The position numbers were made by a program, and so were the translations under genes. Source: UBA724 sp049596815 (GTDB lineage Bacteria > Bacteroidota > Bacteroidia > Flavobacteriales > Flavobacteriaceae). Taken from it: a stretch of DNA of 11,699 bases. The notes under the pieces were generated by a model, which saw only the letters and a program-made list of their open reading frames with translations, ran no database searches and was not told the origin of the DNA. Below are positions 1 to 7,027 of the stretch, piece by piece. Numbering within the stretch: position 1 is the stretch's first letter; each line of letters opens with the position of its first letter. The stretch covers positions 1 through 11,699 of the forward strand of contig JBMYLY010000043.1 of NCBI GenBank assembly GCA_049596815.1, written 5' to 3'.

Positions 1-728
1 TATTGCATCATACCTTCACCAATATTCATGGCCATGATGAAGACCTAGAGGCGGGCGTTGTGATGCGATTTAGCAAACATTCCAAGTGGCGAAAATTCCA
101 CCGTTTTCAACATCTCTATTTTATATTGTTGTATGGGCTACTTACCATCAAATGGGCTTTGGTAACAGATTTTCTACAGCTGAAGCGTTATCTCAAGAAC
201 AACCTATCACACAAGAAAAACATACAACCCAAAAAAGAGTGGGGTGTGTTGATTCTGTCTAAGGCATTTTATTTGCTGATTTGGATTGTACTACCGCTAC
301 TGATTTTAGACCTTTCATGGTGGAAAATATTGATTGGATTTTTTGTGATGCATTATACCGCAGGACTGATATTGAGCACCATTTTTCAGTTGGCACATAT
401 CGTGGAGCCTGCTCATATGCCTACGCCTTCTGAAAAAGGAGATATCAAAAACACTTGGGCCATTCACCAACTTTTTACCACGGTAAATTTTTCTGTAAAC
501 AACCGTTTTATACGATGGTTTACGGGAGGCCTCAACCATCAAATTGAACATCACATTTTTCCATACATCAGTCACGTGCACTACTTTCAAATTTCAAAAA
601 TTGTAAAAAAGACTGCCAAAGAATTTGAACTGCCCTATCATGAATTTGAATCCACTCGGGCTGCATTGACATCGCACTACTACCTTTTAAAAAATATGGG
701 AAGAAAACCCATTACTGTAAAAGCATAA
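1..728 (+). CDS. Membrane fatty acid (acyl-CoA/acyl-lipid) desaturase, 3' part only
   Basis: This is the C-terminal 241 residues of a membrane di-iron fatty acid desaturase, which introduces a double bond into a membrane acyl chain using O2 and an electron donor. The reading frame is open to the left edge of the window, so the true start and the first histidine box lie outside; full-length relatives are roughly 360 residues. What is visible begins with a His-His-Thr segment that looks like the end of the second histidine box (HxxHH), followed by a GHDED stretch common in the linoleoyl-CoA desaturase-like group. Two hydrophobic membrane segments lie around bases 255-400. The third box, QIEHH, is at bases 540-554 and is intact. 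The stop codon is only 3 bases before the aspC start, so the two are probably co-transcribed. Exact regiospecificity cannot be read from the sequence. Confidence 0.9.
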   Translation, partial: LHHTFTNIHGHDEDLEAGVVMRFSKHSKWRKFHRFQHLYFILLYGLLTIKWALVTDFLQLKRYLKNNLSHKKNIQPKKEWGVLILSKAFYLLIWIVLPLLILDLSWWKILIGFFVMHYTAGLILSTIFQLAHIVEPAHMPTPSEKGDIKNTWAIHQLFTTVNFSVNNRFIRWFTGGLNHQIEHHIFPYISHVHYFQISKIVKKTAKEFELPYHEFESTRAALTSHYYLLKNMGRKPITVKA

Positions 729-731
729 ATT

Positions 732-1919
732 ATGAGTAAAGCACTATCTACACGCATCACAAATCTTCCAGCGTCTGCCACATTGGCTATGGCAGCCAAA
801 GCCAGAGAACTCAAACAACAAGGCATAGATATCATCGGACTTAGCCTTGGCGAGCCGGACTTTAACACCCCTGAATTTATCAAAGAAGCAGCCATTCAAG
901 CTGTGCAGGATAACTACAACTCCTATACGCCTGTAGATGGGTATTTAGAGCTAAAAGAGGCTGTATGTAGAAAGTTTAAGCGCGACAACCAACTCGATTA
1001 TCAACCTTCCCAAATTGTGGTTTCTACAGGAGCGAAACAGTCGATTGCCAACGCCATTCAAGTATTGGTTGATCCGGGTGACGATGTTCTGCTAGTTGCG
1101 CCCTATTGGGTAAGCTATGCTGCGATTGTGATGCTAGCAGAGGGAAATCCGATTGAAATCTACTCTGATATTGAGACCGAATTTAAAATCACTCCTGAAC
1201 AATTGGAGGCAGCCATCACACCCAAAACCAAAATGGTGGTAATCAACTCTCCCAACAACCCCAGCGGATCGGTCTATACCGAAGCTGAGTACCGAGCTTT
1301 GGCGGCTGTTCTTGAAAGACATCCTGATATTTATGTGCTTTCAGATGAAATTTATGAACACATCAACTACGGAGTACCTCATTTTAGTTTTGCATGTATC
1401 GAATCGATGTATGACCGAACCATCACTGTCAATGGTGTTGCCAAAGCCTTTGCCATGACTGGCTGGCGGGTTGGTTATATAGGCGCACCCGAATGGATTG
1501 CCAAAGCCTGTACCAAAATGCAAGGACAAATCACGAGTGGTACCAATTGTATTGCCCAGCGCGCTACGATTGCGGCCTTGGACGCACCGGTGGAACAGAT
1601 TCGATATATGATCGATGAATTTGCCTCGCGAAGAGAATTGATATTGGACTTACTCGGTTCTGTGGAAGGTTTTAGGCTCAACCAACCCAAAGGTGCTTTT
1701 TATGTGTTCCCAGATGTTTCCCACTATTTCGGAAAAACACTGAAAGGAAAAACAATTGAGAACGCATCTGACTTCGCGCTTTACCTACTTGAGGAAGCGC
1801 ATGTGGCTACAGTGACAGGTGACGCCTTTGGTTGCCCAAATAACATCCGAATTTCGTATGCTGCCTCAACCGAAGAGATTGTGGAAGCCATCAAAAGAAT
1901 CAAATCCGCTTTGACTTAG
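732..1919 (+). CDS. aspC: Class I PLP-dependent aminotransferase, aspartate aminotransferase type
   Basis: A 395-residue fold-type I aminotransferase, full length for the family, predicted to exchange an amino group between aspartate (or a related acidic or aromatic amino acid) and 2-oxoglutarate in the cytoplasm. The lysine forming the PLP Schiff base is K238 in VAKAFAMTGWRVGY. Other family residues are visible: SPNNPSG at 173-179, SDEIY at 204-208 with the cofactor-contacting Asp and Tyr, R246, and R373 in IRISYA, which binds the substrate alpha-carboxylate. The GAKQ motif with K102 lines up, from memory, with the lysine that Thermus-type (subgroup Ib) aspartate aminotransferases use for acidic substrates, so aspartate or prephenate aminotransferase activity is likely but specificity is inferred. 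The ATG is 3 bases after the desaturase stop. The stop codon overlaps the stop of the convergent trkH by 4 bases. Confidence 0.88.
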   Translation: MSKALSTRITNLPASATLAMAAKARELKQQGIDIIGLSLGEPDFNTPEFIKEAAIQAVQDNYNSYTPVDGYLELKEAVCRKFKRDNQLDYQPSQIVVSTGAKQSIANAIQVLVDPGDDVLLVAPYWVSYAAIVMLAEGNPIEIYSDIETEFKITPEQLEAAITPKTKMVVINSPNNPSGSVYTEAEYRALAAVLERHPDIYVLSDEIYEHINYGVPHFSFACIESMYDRTITVNGVAKAFAMTGWRVGYIGAPEWIAKACTKMQGQITSGTNCIAQRATIAALDAPVEQIRYMIDEFASRRELILDLLGSVEGFRLNQPKGAFYVFPDVSHYFGKTLKGKTIENASDFALYLLEEAHVATVTGDAFGCPNNIRISYAASTEEIVEAIKRIKSALT

Positions 1920-3409
1920 TGGTCACTCCAGAAGTAAGGAGTAAAAAGCATGAGCACCGTAAAGAGTTCCAAACGGCCTACCAGCATATAAAAACTACTC
2001 CACCACTTGGCTATCATTGGTAAATCTGCATAATTGAGTACAGGACCTACAGAACCTAAACCTGGACCCACATTCCCCAAACTGGAGGCTGAAGCACCCA
2101 CAGCGGAGATAAAATCTAGCCCCAAAAAACTAAAGACCCCTGCGCCTATGATGAATAAAATCATATACAAGATAAAAAAGGCGAGAATCTTAAAAACAAA
2201 TCCTTGGTCAATGGTCGTATTATTAAGTCTCAAAGACAAAATGGCATTGGGATGAAGTGCTTTTTTAAACTCCAAAAAACCATTTTTGATTAGAATCAAA
2301 TGGCGAACCACCTTGACACCTCCTGAGGTTGATCCTGAAGAACCTCCCAAAAAAAACAAGCCAAAAAACAGCATGGTTAAAAACGGGGTAAATGAAGTGA
2401 AATCTGCTGTGACAAGACCTGTTGTGGTGATGACAGCCACCACTTGAAAAAGGGCGTGCCTAAAGCTACTTTCTAGCTTACCAAATACTTGAGGGTGATC
2501 AATAGACGAGGCAGTGGTGAGGTCAACTTTGGTGTAAATTCCGATAAAGCTTATCACTGCAAAAGCAAGAACAAAACCTGCATACCAACGGAACTCATTG
2601 TCAGAAAACACTCTTTTGAATTTTCCTTTAATGGCAAGATATATTAACACAAAATTAGAGCCCGCCAAAAACATAAATAGAATCACAATGTATTGCACCA
2701 AAGGCAGATGATTCCAATAAGACATACTGGCATTTTTAGACGAAAAACCACCAGATGCCATGGTACTCATTGCGTGATTTACAGCATCAAAAACACTCAT
2801 GCCTGCAAGCGATAGCATCAAGGCTTGAAGCGCTGTAAAGCCTACATATATGTACCACAGTCGTTTGGCGGTATCGCTGATTCTCGGGTGGAGTTTGTCA
2901 CCTCCTACTCCTGGTGATTCAGCACTAAAAAGCTGAACACCTCCGATGCCTAATAATGGAAGAATCGCAATGGCCAGAACAATGATTCCCATCCCACCTA
3001 GCCAATGGGTCAGTGAACGCCAAAGAATCAAACTTTTTGGCAAAGATTCGATATCCTGAATTACGGTAGCGCCCGTGGCCGTATATCCCGACATGGTTTC
3101 AAAAAAGGCATCAGTTAGGCTGTCAATCGAGTCGGTTGTTAGAAAAGGAAGGGTGCCAAAAACAACCATCACCAACCAACCCAATACTACGATCAGGTAA
3201 CCATCTCTTTTTTTGATTTCTCTTTTTTGTTTTAGCGTGAGTAACATCATACTCAGACCCGCTGCGAAAGTGATTCCTGTGGACAAAAACAACCCCGATG
3301 TTGCGCCGTCATCCAAAAACAAACTCACCAAAGAAGCAATCAACATGGCGCCGCCGTTGAACAACAACAACAACCCTAGGATATGCAATATGGTTTTGTA
3401 ATGAAACAT
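1916..3409 (-). CDS. trkH: Trk-type potassium uptake protein TrkH, membrane channel subunit
   Basis: A 497-residue integral inner-membrane protein of the TrkH/KtrB superfamily that conducts K+ into the cell under control of TrkA. It is hydrophobic throughout and has the four pore-loop repeats of the family: a TATG filter at 110-113, a SGG segment at 219-221, TTTG at 328-331 and SLGN at 443-446 followed by GPG. All four loops carry the filter glycine, which in this family goes with K+ selectivity rather than Na+ passage. The glycine/serine-rich segment at about 350-366 (GGSSGSTSGG) matches the flexible gating loop in the third repeat. Length is normal. Its ATG lies 2 bases after the trkA stop, so trkA-trkH form one operon. 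The 3' end overlaps aspC tail-to-tail, leaving no room for a terminator hairpin between them. Confidence 0.95.
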   Translation of the reverse strand: MFHYKTILHILGLLLLFNGGAMLIASLVSLFLDDGATSGLFLSTGITFAAGLSMMLLTLKQKREIKKRDGYLIVVLGWLVMVVFGTLPFLTTDSIDSLTDAFFETMSGYTATGATVIQDIESLPKSLILWRSLTHWLGGMGIIVLAIAILPLLGIGGVQLFSAESPGVGGDKLHPRISDTAKRLWYIYVGFTALQALMLSLAGMSVFDAVNHAMSTMASGGFSSKNASMSYWNHLPLVQYIVILFMFLAGSNFVLIYLAIKGKFKRVFSDNEFRWYAGFVLAFAVISFIGIYTKVDLTTASSIDHPQVFGKLESSFRHALFQVVAVITTTGLVTADFTSFTPFLTMLFFGLFFLGGSSGSTSGGVKVVRHLILIKNGFLEFKKALHPNAILSLRLNNTTIDQGFVFKILAFFILYMILFIIGAGVFSFLGLDFISAVGASASSLGNVGPGLGSVGPVLNYADLPMIAKWWSSFYMLVGRLELFTVLMLFTPYFWSDH

Positions 3410-3411
3410 TG

Positions 3412-4761
3412 CTATCGAAACAGACGTTCAATTTTAGAAATAGATTTTGGGAGGCAACAGACCAACACACGGTCACCCGGAAGGATTTCGAAATCTCCCA
3501 GTGCAATAATTCCTTGATTATTGCGAATTACACCTCCAATGGTGGCTGTGCGTGAAATGTCTAAATCGCGAATTTTTTTTCCTAAAACTTTGGATTCAGG
3601 ACTCACAACAAATTCCAAGATTTCAGCATCCATATTGTTGAGCTTGGCTAAATCGACCACTTTTCCCTTACGGATATACCTAAATATGGTATTGGCGGTC
3701 AACAGTTTCTTGTTGATGAGTGTGTCCACGCCCATAGATTTGGTCAACTCAAAATAGTCTGTGTTTTCAATCAGGGCAATGATTTTAGAAACTTGTTTGG
3801 ACTTGGCCATCAGGCATGACATGATATTGGTTTCCGAATCATCGGTTACTCCCAAAAAGGCATCCATGCCTTCAATATTCTCTTCAACAAGCAATTCTAC
3901 ATTGCGCCCATCCCCATGAATTATTAAGGTGTTGGGAAGGCGCTCAGCCAAGGTAATGGCTTTTTCTTTATCCAATTCAACAAGTTTCACTCGTACCCCT
4001 CTGGCGCAGAGTTCCTCGGCTGTTTTGGAACCGATACGTCCACCTCCGAGAATCATCACATCTTCCACATTTTTTTTAGTAAAACCAGTGAGCTTATAAA
4101 GCTCATCCATACCCTCTTTGGCACAGATAAAATAGACCTGATCTCCAGCCTCAAACATCGTGTCGCCTCTAGGAATGAGGGTAGTAGAACTATTGGCGCG
4201 TTTGATGGCAATGGGCATAAAATGTACTTCAGGAAAAACCGCAGCAGCTTCTTTAACAGACTTGCCAACAAAGGGAGCCGACTCCTGAAGCGTGGTGCCC
4301 ATCATGGTCAATGCCCCTCCTTCAAATTCATAGCTATTATTAAAAGCAGACTGATTCACCAATAACTGAATTTCCTTGGCCGCAAGTTCTTCTGGGGAAA
4401 TCAACTCGTCAATACCTAATGCATGAAAATCAACGTCTTCTTTGTATTTATCAAATTCGATATTTGTCACACGTGCAATGGTGCGCTTGCAACCCAATTG
4501 TTTGGCCAACAAACAACACATCAAATTGGTAGTTTCTGACGGGGTTACGGCAATCATCATGTCTGAAGCACCTGCATCTGCCTTTTTTAAGGTGGCCAAA
4601 GCTGAGGGGTCGCCTTGTATGGCTCTTATGTCCAGGTGGGTATCTGCATAGTTGAGGTCGTCTTTGACACAGTCAATGAGTGTTATATCCTGAGACTCAA
4701 AAGACAGCAACTTTGCCAGATGAAGTCCCACATCGCTTGCACCAGCTATGATAATTTTCAT
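3412..4761 (-). CDS. trkA: Trk system potassium uptake regulatory subunit TrkA
   Basis: A 449-residue cytoplasmic peripheral protein that binds nucleotides (NAD(H)/ATP) and gates the TrkH channel. It has the duplicated RCK architecture: RCK_N about 1-120, TrkA_C about 140-225, a second RCK_N about 233-350 and a second TrkA_C about 365-449. The second Rossmann motif is canonical, GGGRIG at 239-244 with an acidic residue E262 ending the next strand. The first reads GASDVG at 7-12, so the middle glycine of GxGxxG is Ser9; D30 at the end of the second strand is kept. Full length for the family. It is the first gene of the trkA-trkH operon and is divergent from ubiE across about 100 bases. The chosen ATG starts directly on the first beta strand (MKIIIAG), as in relatives. 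Confidence 0.95.
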   Translation of the reverse strand: MKIIIAGASDVGLHLAKLLSFESQDITLIDCVKDDLNYADTHLDIRAIQGDPSALATLKKADAGASDMMIAVTPSETTNLMCCLLAKQLGCKRTIARVTNIEFDKYKEDVDFHALGIDELISPEELAAKEIQLLVNQSAFNNSYEFEGGALTMMGTTLQESAPFVGKSVKEAAAVFPEVHFMPIAIKRANSSTTLIPRGDTMFEAGDQVYFICAKEGMDELYKLTGFTKKNVEDVMILGGGRIGSKTAEELCARGVRVKLVELDKEKAITLAERLPNTLIIHGDGRNVELLVEENIEGMDAFLGVTDDSETNIMSCLMAKSKQVSKIIALIENTDYFELTKSMGVDTLINKKLLTANTIFRYIRKGKVVDLAKLNNMDAEILEFVVSPESKVLGKKIRDLDISRTATIGGVIRNNQGIIALGDFEILPGDRVLVCCLPKSISKIERLFR

Positions 4762-4783
4762 GAAGGGCCTTGGTTTGTCGGTA

Positions 4784-4791
4784 CAAATATA
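4784..4791 (-). promoter_or_regulatory. trkA: Predicted -7 element of the trkA-trkH promoter
   Basis: On the minus strand these bases read TATATTTG, a perfect match to the Bacteroidota -7 consensus TAnnTTTG. It would place the transcription start about 16-19 bases before the trkA ATG. The matching TTG -33 element is not obvious: the nearest is at 4816-4818 with a 24-base spacer, longer than usual. Prediction from motif and position only. Confidence 0.55.
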
Positions 4792-4802
4792 GAAGATTTT
4801 TA

Positions 4803-4825
4803 AGTTGACCTCCTACAACTGAGGT
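4803..4825. repeat. Two interleaved 5-bp inverted repeats between divergent promoters
   Basis: Bases 4803-4807 (AGTTG) are the reverse complement of 4816-4820 (CAACT), and bases 4808-4812 (ACCTC) are the reverse complement of 4821-4825 (GAGGT), with a 3-base spacer CTA. The arms are in A-B-A'-B' order, so each repeat has an 8-base gap and the two interlock. The element sits upstream of both predicted start sites and touches the candidate -33 region of ubiE, which suits a protein-binding operator better than an RNA structure. A regulatory role is inference; the arms are short. Confidence 0.4.
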
Positions 4826-4851
4826 TGGGTGCATCCATTCGATTATCTTTG
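4825..4851 (+). promoter_or_regulatory. ubiE: Predicted ubiE-porT promoter
   Basis: TTG at 4825-4827 and TATCTTTG at 4844-4851 match the Bacteroidota promoter pattern, with a 16-base spacer that is slightly short. The ATG of ubiE follows 13 bases after the -7 element, so the predicted leader is only about 6-9 bases. No Shine-Dalgarno sequence is present. Confidence 0.65.
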
Positions 4852-4864
4852 CTAAAAATTTGTT

Positions 4865-5611
4865 ATGTCCAGAAAGACGGTCACTCCTTACAAAAATTCT
4901 AAGGATTCCAAAAAGCAACAAGTCACCCAAATGTTTGACAACATTGCGACCAACTACGACGCACTCAATCGGGTGATTTCTATGGGCATCGATAAAAAAT
5001 GGCGTAAAACCCTCGTGGAAATGGTGCGCCAACAAAAACCAATTAGCATACTGGATGTAGCCACAGGCACAGGTGATTTGGCACTTGCCTTAAGCCATAT
5101 TGAAGGAACTGAAATTACTGGGTTAGACATTGCCCCTGAAATGTTGGCCATTGGCAAGGATAAGGTGGCAGATCAGAATTTGGGAAAGCGTGTCAGCATG
5201 GTTGTGGGTGATGCGGAATCCTTACCATTTGAAGATGACTCCATAGATGCAGTTACAGTGGCTTTTGGAGTTCGTAATTTTGGCAACCTTGACAAGGGGT
5301 TGCAGGAAATTTATCGGGTGCTAAAATCCGACGGACAGCTCTATGTGCTAGAGACATCGGTTCCTCAAAAATTTCCATTTAAACAAGGCTACCAAGCCTA
5401 CAGCAGTCTGTTTTTACCAATTGTAGGTCAGCTATTTTCCAAAGACAAAAGTGCTTACGAATATCTATCAGATTCGGCAGCGGCATTTCCTTACGGAGAG
5501 GCTTTCAACAATATTTTGCAAAAAAATGGGTTTGCAGAGGTAAACCATTACCCTCAAACCTTTGGTGTGGTTACCATATACAATGCTAAAAAAACAGCTA
5601 TTGAAAGTTAA
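4865..5611 (+). CDS. ubiE: Demethylmenaquinone methyltransferase (UbiE/MenG)
   Basis: A 248-residue class I SAM-dependent methyltransferase that carries out the last step of menaquinone synthesis, C-methylation of demethylmenaquinone. Flavobacteria respire with menaquinone, so MenG is the functional reading of the family name. The first family signature, YDALNRVISMGIDKKWR, is at 31-47. The SAM-binding motif I is LDVATGTGD at 63-71, and an acidic residue (D88) ends the next strand to hold the SAM ribose. GVRNF at 135-139 and the second signature RVLKSDGQL at 151-159 are present. Length is standard. It is the first gene of a two-gene unit: its last 29 bases overlap the start of porT in another frame, which suggests translational coupling. 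Confidence 0.95.
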   Translation: MSRKTVTPYKNSKDSKKQQVTQMFDNIATNYDALNRVISMGIDKKWRKTLVEMVRQQKPISILDVATGTGDLALALSHIEGTEITGLDIAPEMLAIGKDKVADQNLGKRVSMVVGDAESLPFEDDSIDAVTVAFGVRNFGNLDKGLQEIYRVLKSDGQLYVLETSVPQKFPFKQGYQAYSSLFLPIVGQLFSKDKSAYEYLSDSAAAFPYGEAFNNILQKNGFAEVNHYPQTFGVVTIYNAKKTAIES

Positions 5612-6287
5612 ATATTTGCTTTTTGCCTGTCTTTGTTTTACATCCCTATTGCAGGGTCAGCTACGTGATGTGCCTGACTATCACAAGTCGTCTGAGAAAA
5701 ATTTAGTTCGTTTTGGTTATTATTTAGGGCTTAACTACACGAATTTTGAAGCCGACTATCTCGAAAACCGTTCTCAACAATTGGATATACAACCCGAATA
5801 TGGTTTTAATGTCGGGCTGTTCGTCGATTTGCGACTAAATCAACACCTAAACTTGCGGTTAGAACCGGGTATGTTTACCACCCAACGAAATATCACTTTT
5901 CCCAACTGGCCAGAAGTCACTAACCCAGACAATTCTTTAAGAGATGTAAAATCGACTTATATACGATTCCCGCTAGTGTTAAAATTTTCTGCACTTCGAC
6001 TCCACAACGTACGTCCCTATGTGATTGCAGGCGCATCAACCTCTATTAATCTTTCAAGTAATGAAAATAGTGTGGAAAATAATAATTCAGGGCAATTCAG
6101 AACGCGTACCCAAATGCATGCCCTTGAACTAGGATTGGGTGTAGAACTTTATCTTCCTTATTTTAAATTTACCCCCTCAATACGTGGTGTTTTTGGGCTT
6201 AATGACGAACTGGTTCCGGACTCTTGGACCACCAACATCCAAGGGCTTAAAACAAGAGGGATTTTCTTGAATTTTATTTTTGAATAG
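5583..6287 (+). CDS. porT: PorT/SprT-family outer-membrane protein, type IX secretion component
   Basis: A 234-residue predicted outer-membrane beta-barrel of the PorT family (OMP_b-brl_2 type). PorT of Porphyromonas gingivalis and SprT of Flavobacterium johnsoniae are needed for type IX secretion and, in gliding species, motility. The N-terminus is a clear signal peptide: basic residues KK...K...K, a hydrophobic core at about 11-23, and likely cleavage after LLQG at residue 25. The rest alternates aromatic and polar residues with glycine-rich turns, for example FGYYLGLNY after the signal peptide and PYVIAGAST mid-protein, as expected for about eight strands. I chose the ATG at 5583 because it directly precedes the signal peptide; an upstream in-frame start at 5562 would put VWLPYT ahead of it. 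It overlaps ubiE by 29 bases, an arrangement I recall from other flavobacteria, which supports the assignment. Confidence 0.82.
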   Translation: MLKKQLLKVKYLLFACLCFTSLLQGQLRDVPDYHKSSEKNLVRFGYYLGLNYTNFEADYLENRSQQLDIQPEYGFNVGLFVDLRLNQHLNLRLEPGMFTTQRNITFPNWPEVTNPDNSLRDVKSTYIRFPLVLKFSALRLHNVRPYVIAGASTSINLSSNENSVENNNSGQFRTRTQMHALELGLGVELYLPYFKFTPSIRGVFGLNDELVPDSWTTNIQGLKTRGIFLNFIFE

Positions 6288-7002
6288 TTTGGATTCTTGT
6301 GATTTCACCCATCAAAATCCCAGCTGCCATGGCGGCATTTAAACTTTCCGCCCGCCCATAGCGAGGAATCGAAACTTGTTTTTGAAGTTGTGAGGCGACG
6401 GCATCGGAAAGTCCTTGACCCTCGTTACCTACTACCAATATCGTGGGTGTCGTGATGGATGTTTCGTAAACAGAAGTGCCAGACATAGAAGCACCAACAG
6501 TGGTGTAATTTTTCTGTGAGGCCAACCAATGGGGCAAATCCACATAATGAACACCCACACGTGCCAGCGAGCCCATGGTGGCACGGACCACCTTGGGGTT
6601 ATAGCAATCTACCGTGTCATGAGAACAAACCAGGTCTTTCACGCCAAACCAATCACACAGCCGGATAAGCGTACCCATATTTCCAGGGTCTTGAATGCCA
6701 TCCAGAGCCAAGATAAAATCTGTTTGTTGGGGTGTAGAGGGACTGGGCATAGTAAAAACTGCCAACGCGTTGGAAGGTGTTTTTAGGTGACTCAATGATT
6801 TCATTTCATAAGATTTGACAACTGTAGCCTCATGATTTTCAAAAGAGGCAGCGTTTGTCACATACAACTCCTTTGGGGTATAACCCGACTGTATAAATTC
6901 ATGAACAGACTTGTGTCCTTCTACCACAAAAAGCCCGTGTTGGACTCTTTGTTTTTTTTGAGCGAGTTGCTGAATGAATTTTGCCCGACTTTTGCTAAAC
7001 AT
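6274..7002 (-). CDS. SpoU/TrmH-family 2'-O-ribose RNA methyltransferase
   Basis: A 242-residue SPOUT-fold enzyme that transfers a methyl group from SAM to a ribose 2'-OH in rRNA or tRNA. An N-terminal L30e-like substrate-binding domain (about 1-85, containing GLFVVEGHKSV) is followed by the knotted catalytic domain with its three motifs: DGIQDPGNMGTLIR at 101-114 with N108 and the catalytic R114, VVGNEGQGLS at 190-199, and IPRYGRAESLNAAMAAGIL at 212-230. Which nucleotide it modifies cannot be read from sequence, so no symbol is given. I start it at the ATG at 7002, where MFSKSRAKF begins the family homology; the in-frame ATG at 7089 would add 29 unrelated residues and run deep into tamL. The stop overlaps the convergent porT end by 14 bases. 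Confidence 0.92.
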   Translation of the reverse strand: MFSKSRAKFIQQLAQKKQRVQHGLFVVEGHKSVHEFIQSGYTPKELYVTNAASFENHEATVVKSYEMKSLSHLKTPSNALAVFTMPSPSTPQQTDFILALDGIQDPGNMGTLIRLCDWFGVKDLVCSHDTVDCYNPKVVRATMGSLARVGVHYVDLPHWLASQKNYTTVGASMSGTSVYETSITTPTILVVGNEGQGLSDAVASQLQKQVSIPRYGRAESLNAAMAAGILMGEITRIQTIQK

Positions 7003-7020
7003 ACAAATGACGTATTTTTG
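6991..7020 (+). promoter_or_regulatory. tamL: Predicted tamL promoter, nested in the methyltransferase gene start
   Basis: TTTG at 6991-6994 and TATTTTTG at 7013-7020, 18 bases apart, form a near-ideal Bacteroidota promoter. The -33 part lies inside the first codons of the divergent methyltransferase gene. The tamL ATG is only 7 bases after the -7 element, predicting an almost leaderless transcript. Confidence 0.7.
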
Positions 7021-7027
7021 GTAATTA

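Noticed and set aside
3361..3375. Run of AAC/GTT triplets in the 5' part of trkH, a possible slippage-based switch
   Set aside because: It encodes a short leucine run in the first membrane segment; triplet gain or loss keeps the frame, so it cannot act as an on/off phase switch.
4070..4077. T8 tracts inside trkA (also at 3573-3580) as frameshift or terminator sites
   Set aside because: They encode lysine-rich codons in frame, no hairpin precedes them, and the protein is full length without any break.
5558..5566. AACCTTTGG in the end of ubiE as a porT promoter
   Set aside because: It misses the leading T of TAnnTTTG and has no good -33 partner; co-transcription with ubiE is simpler.
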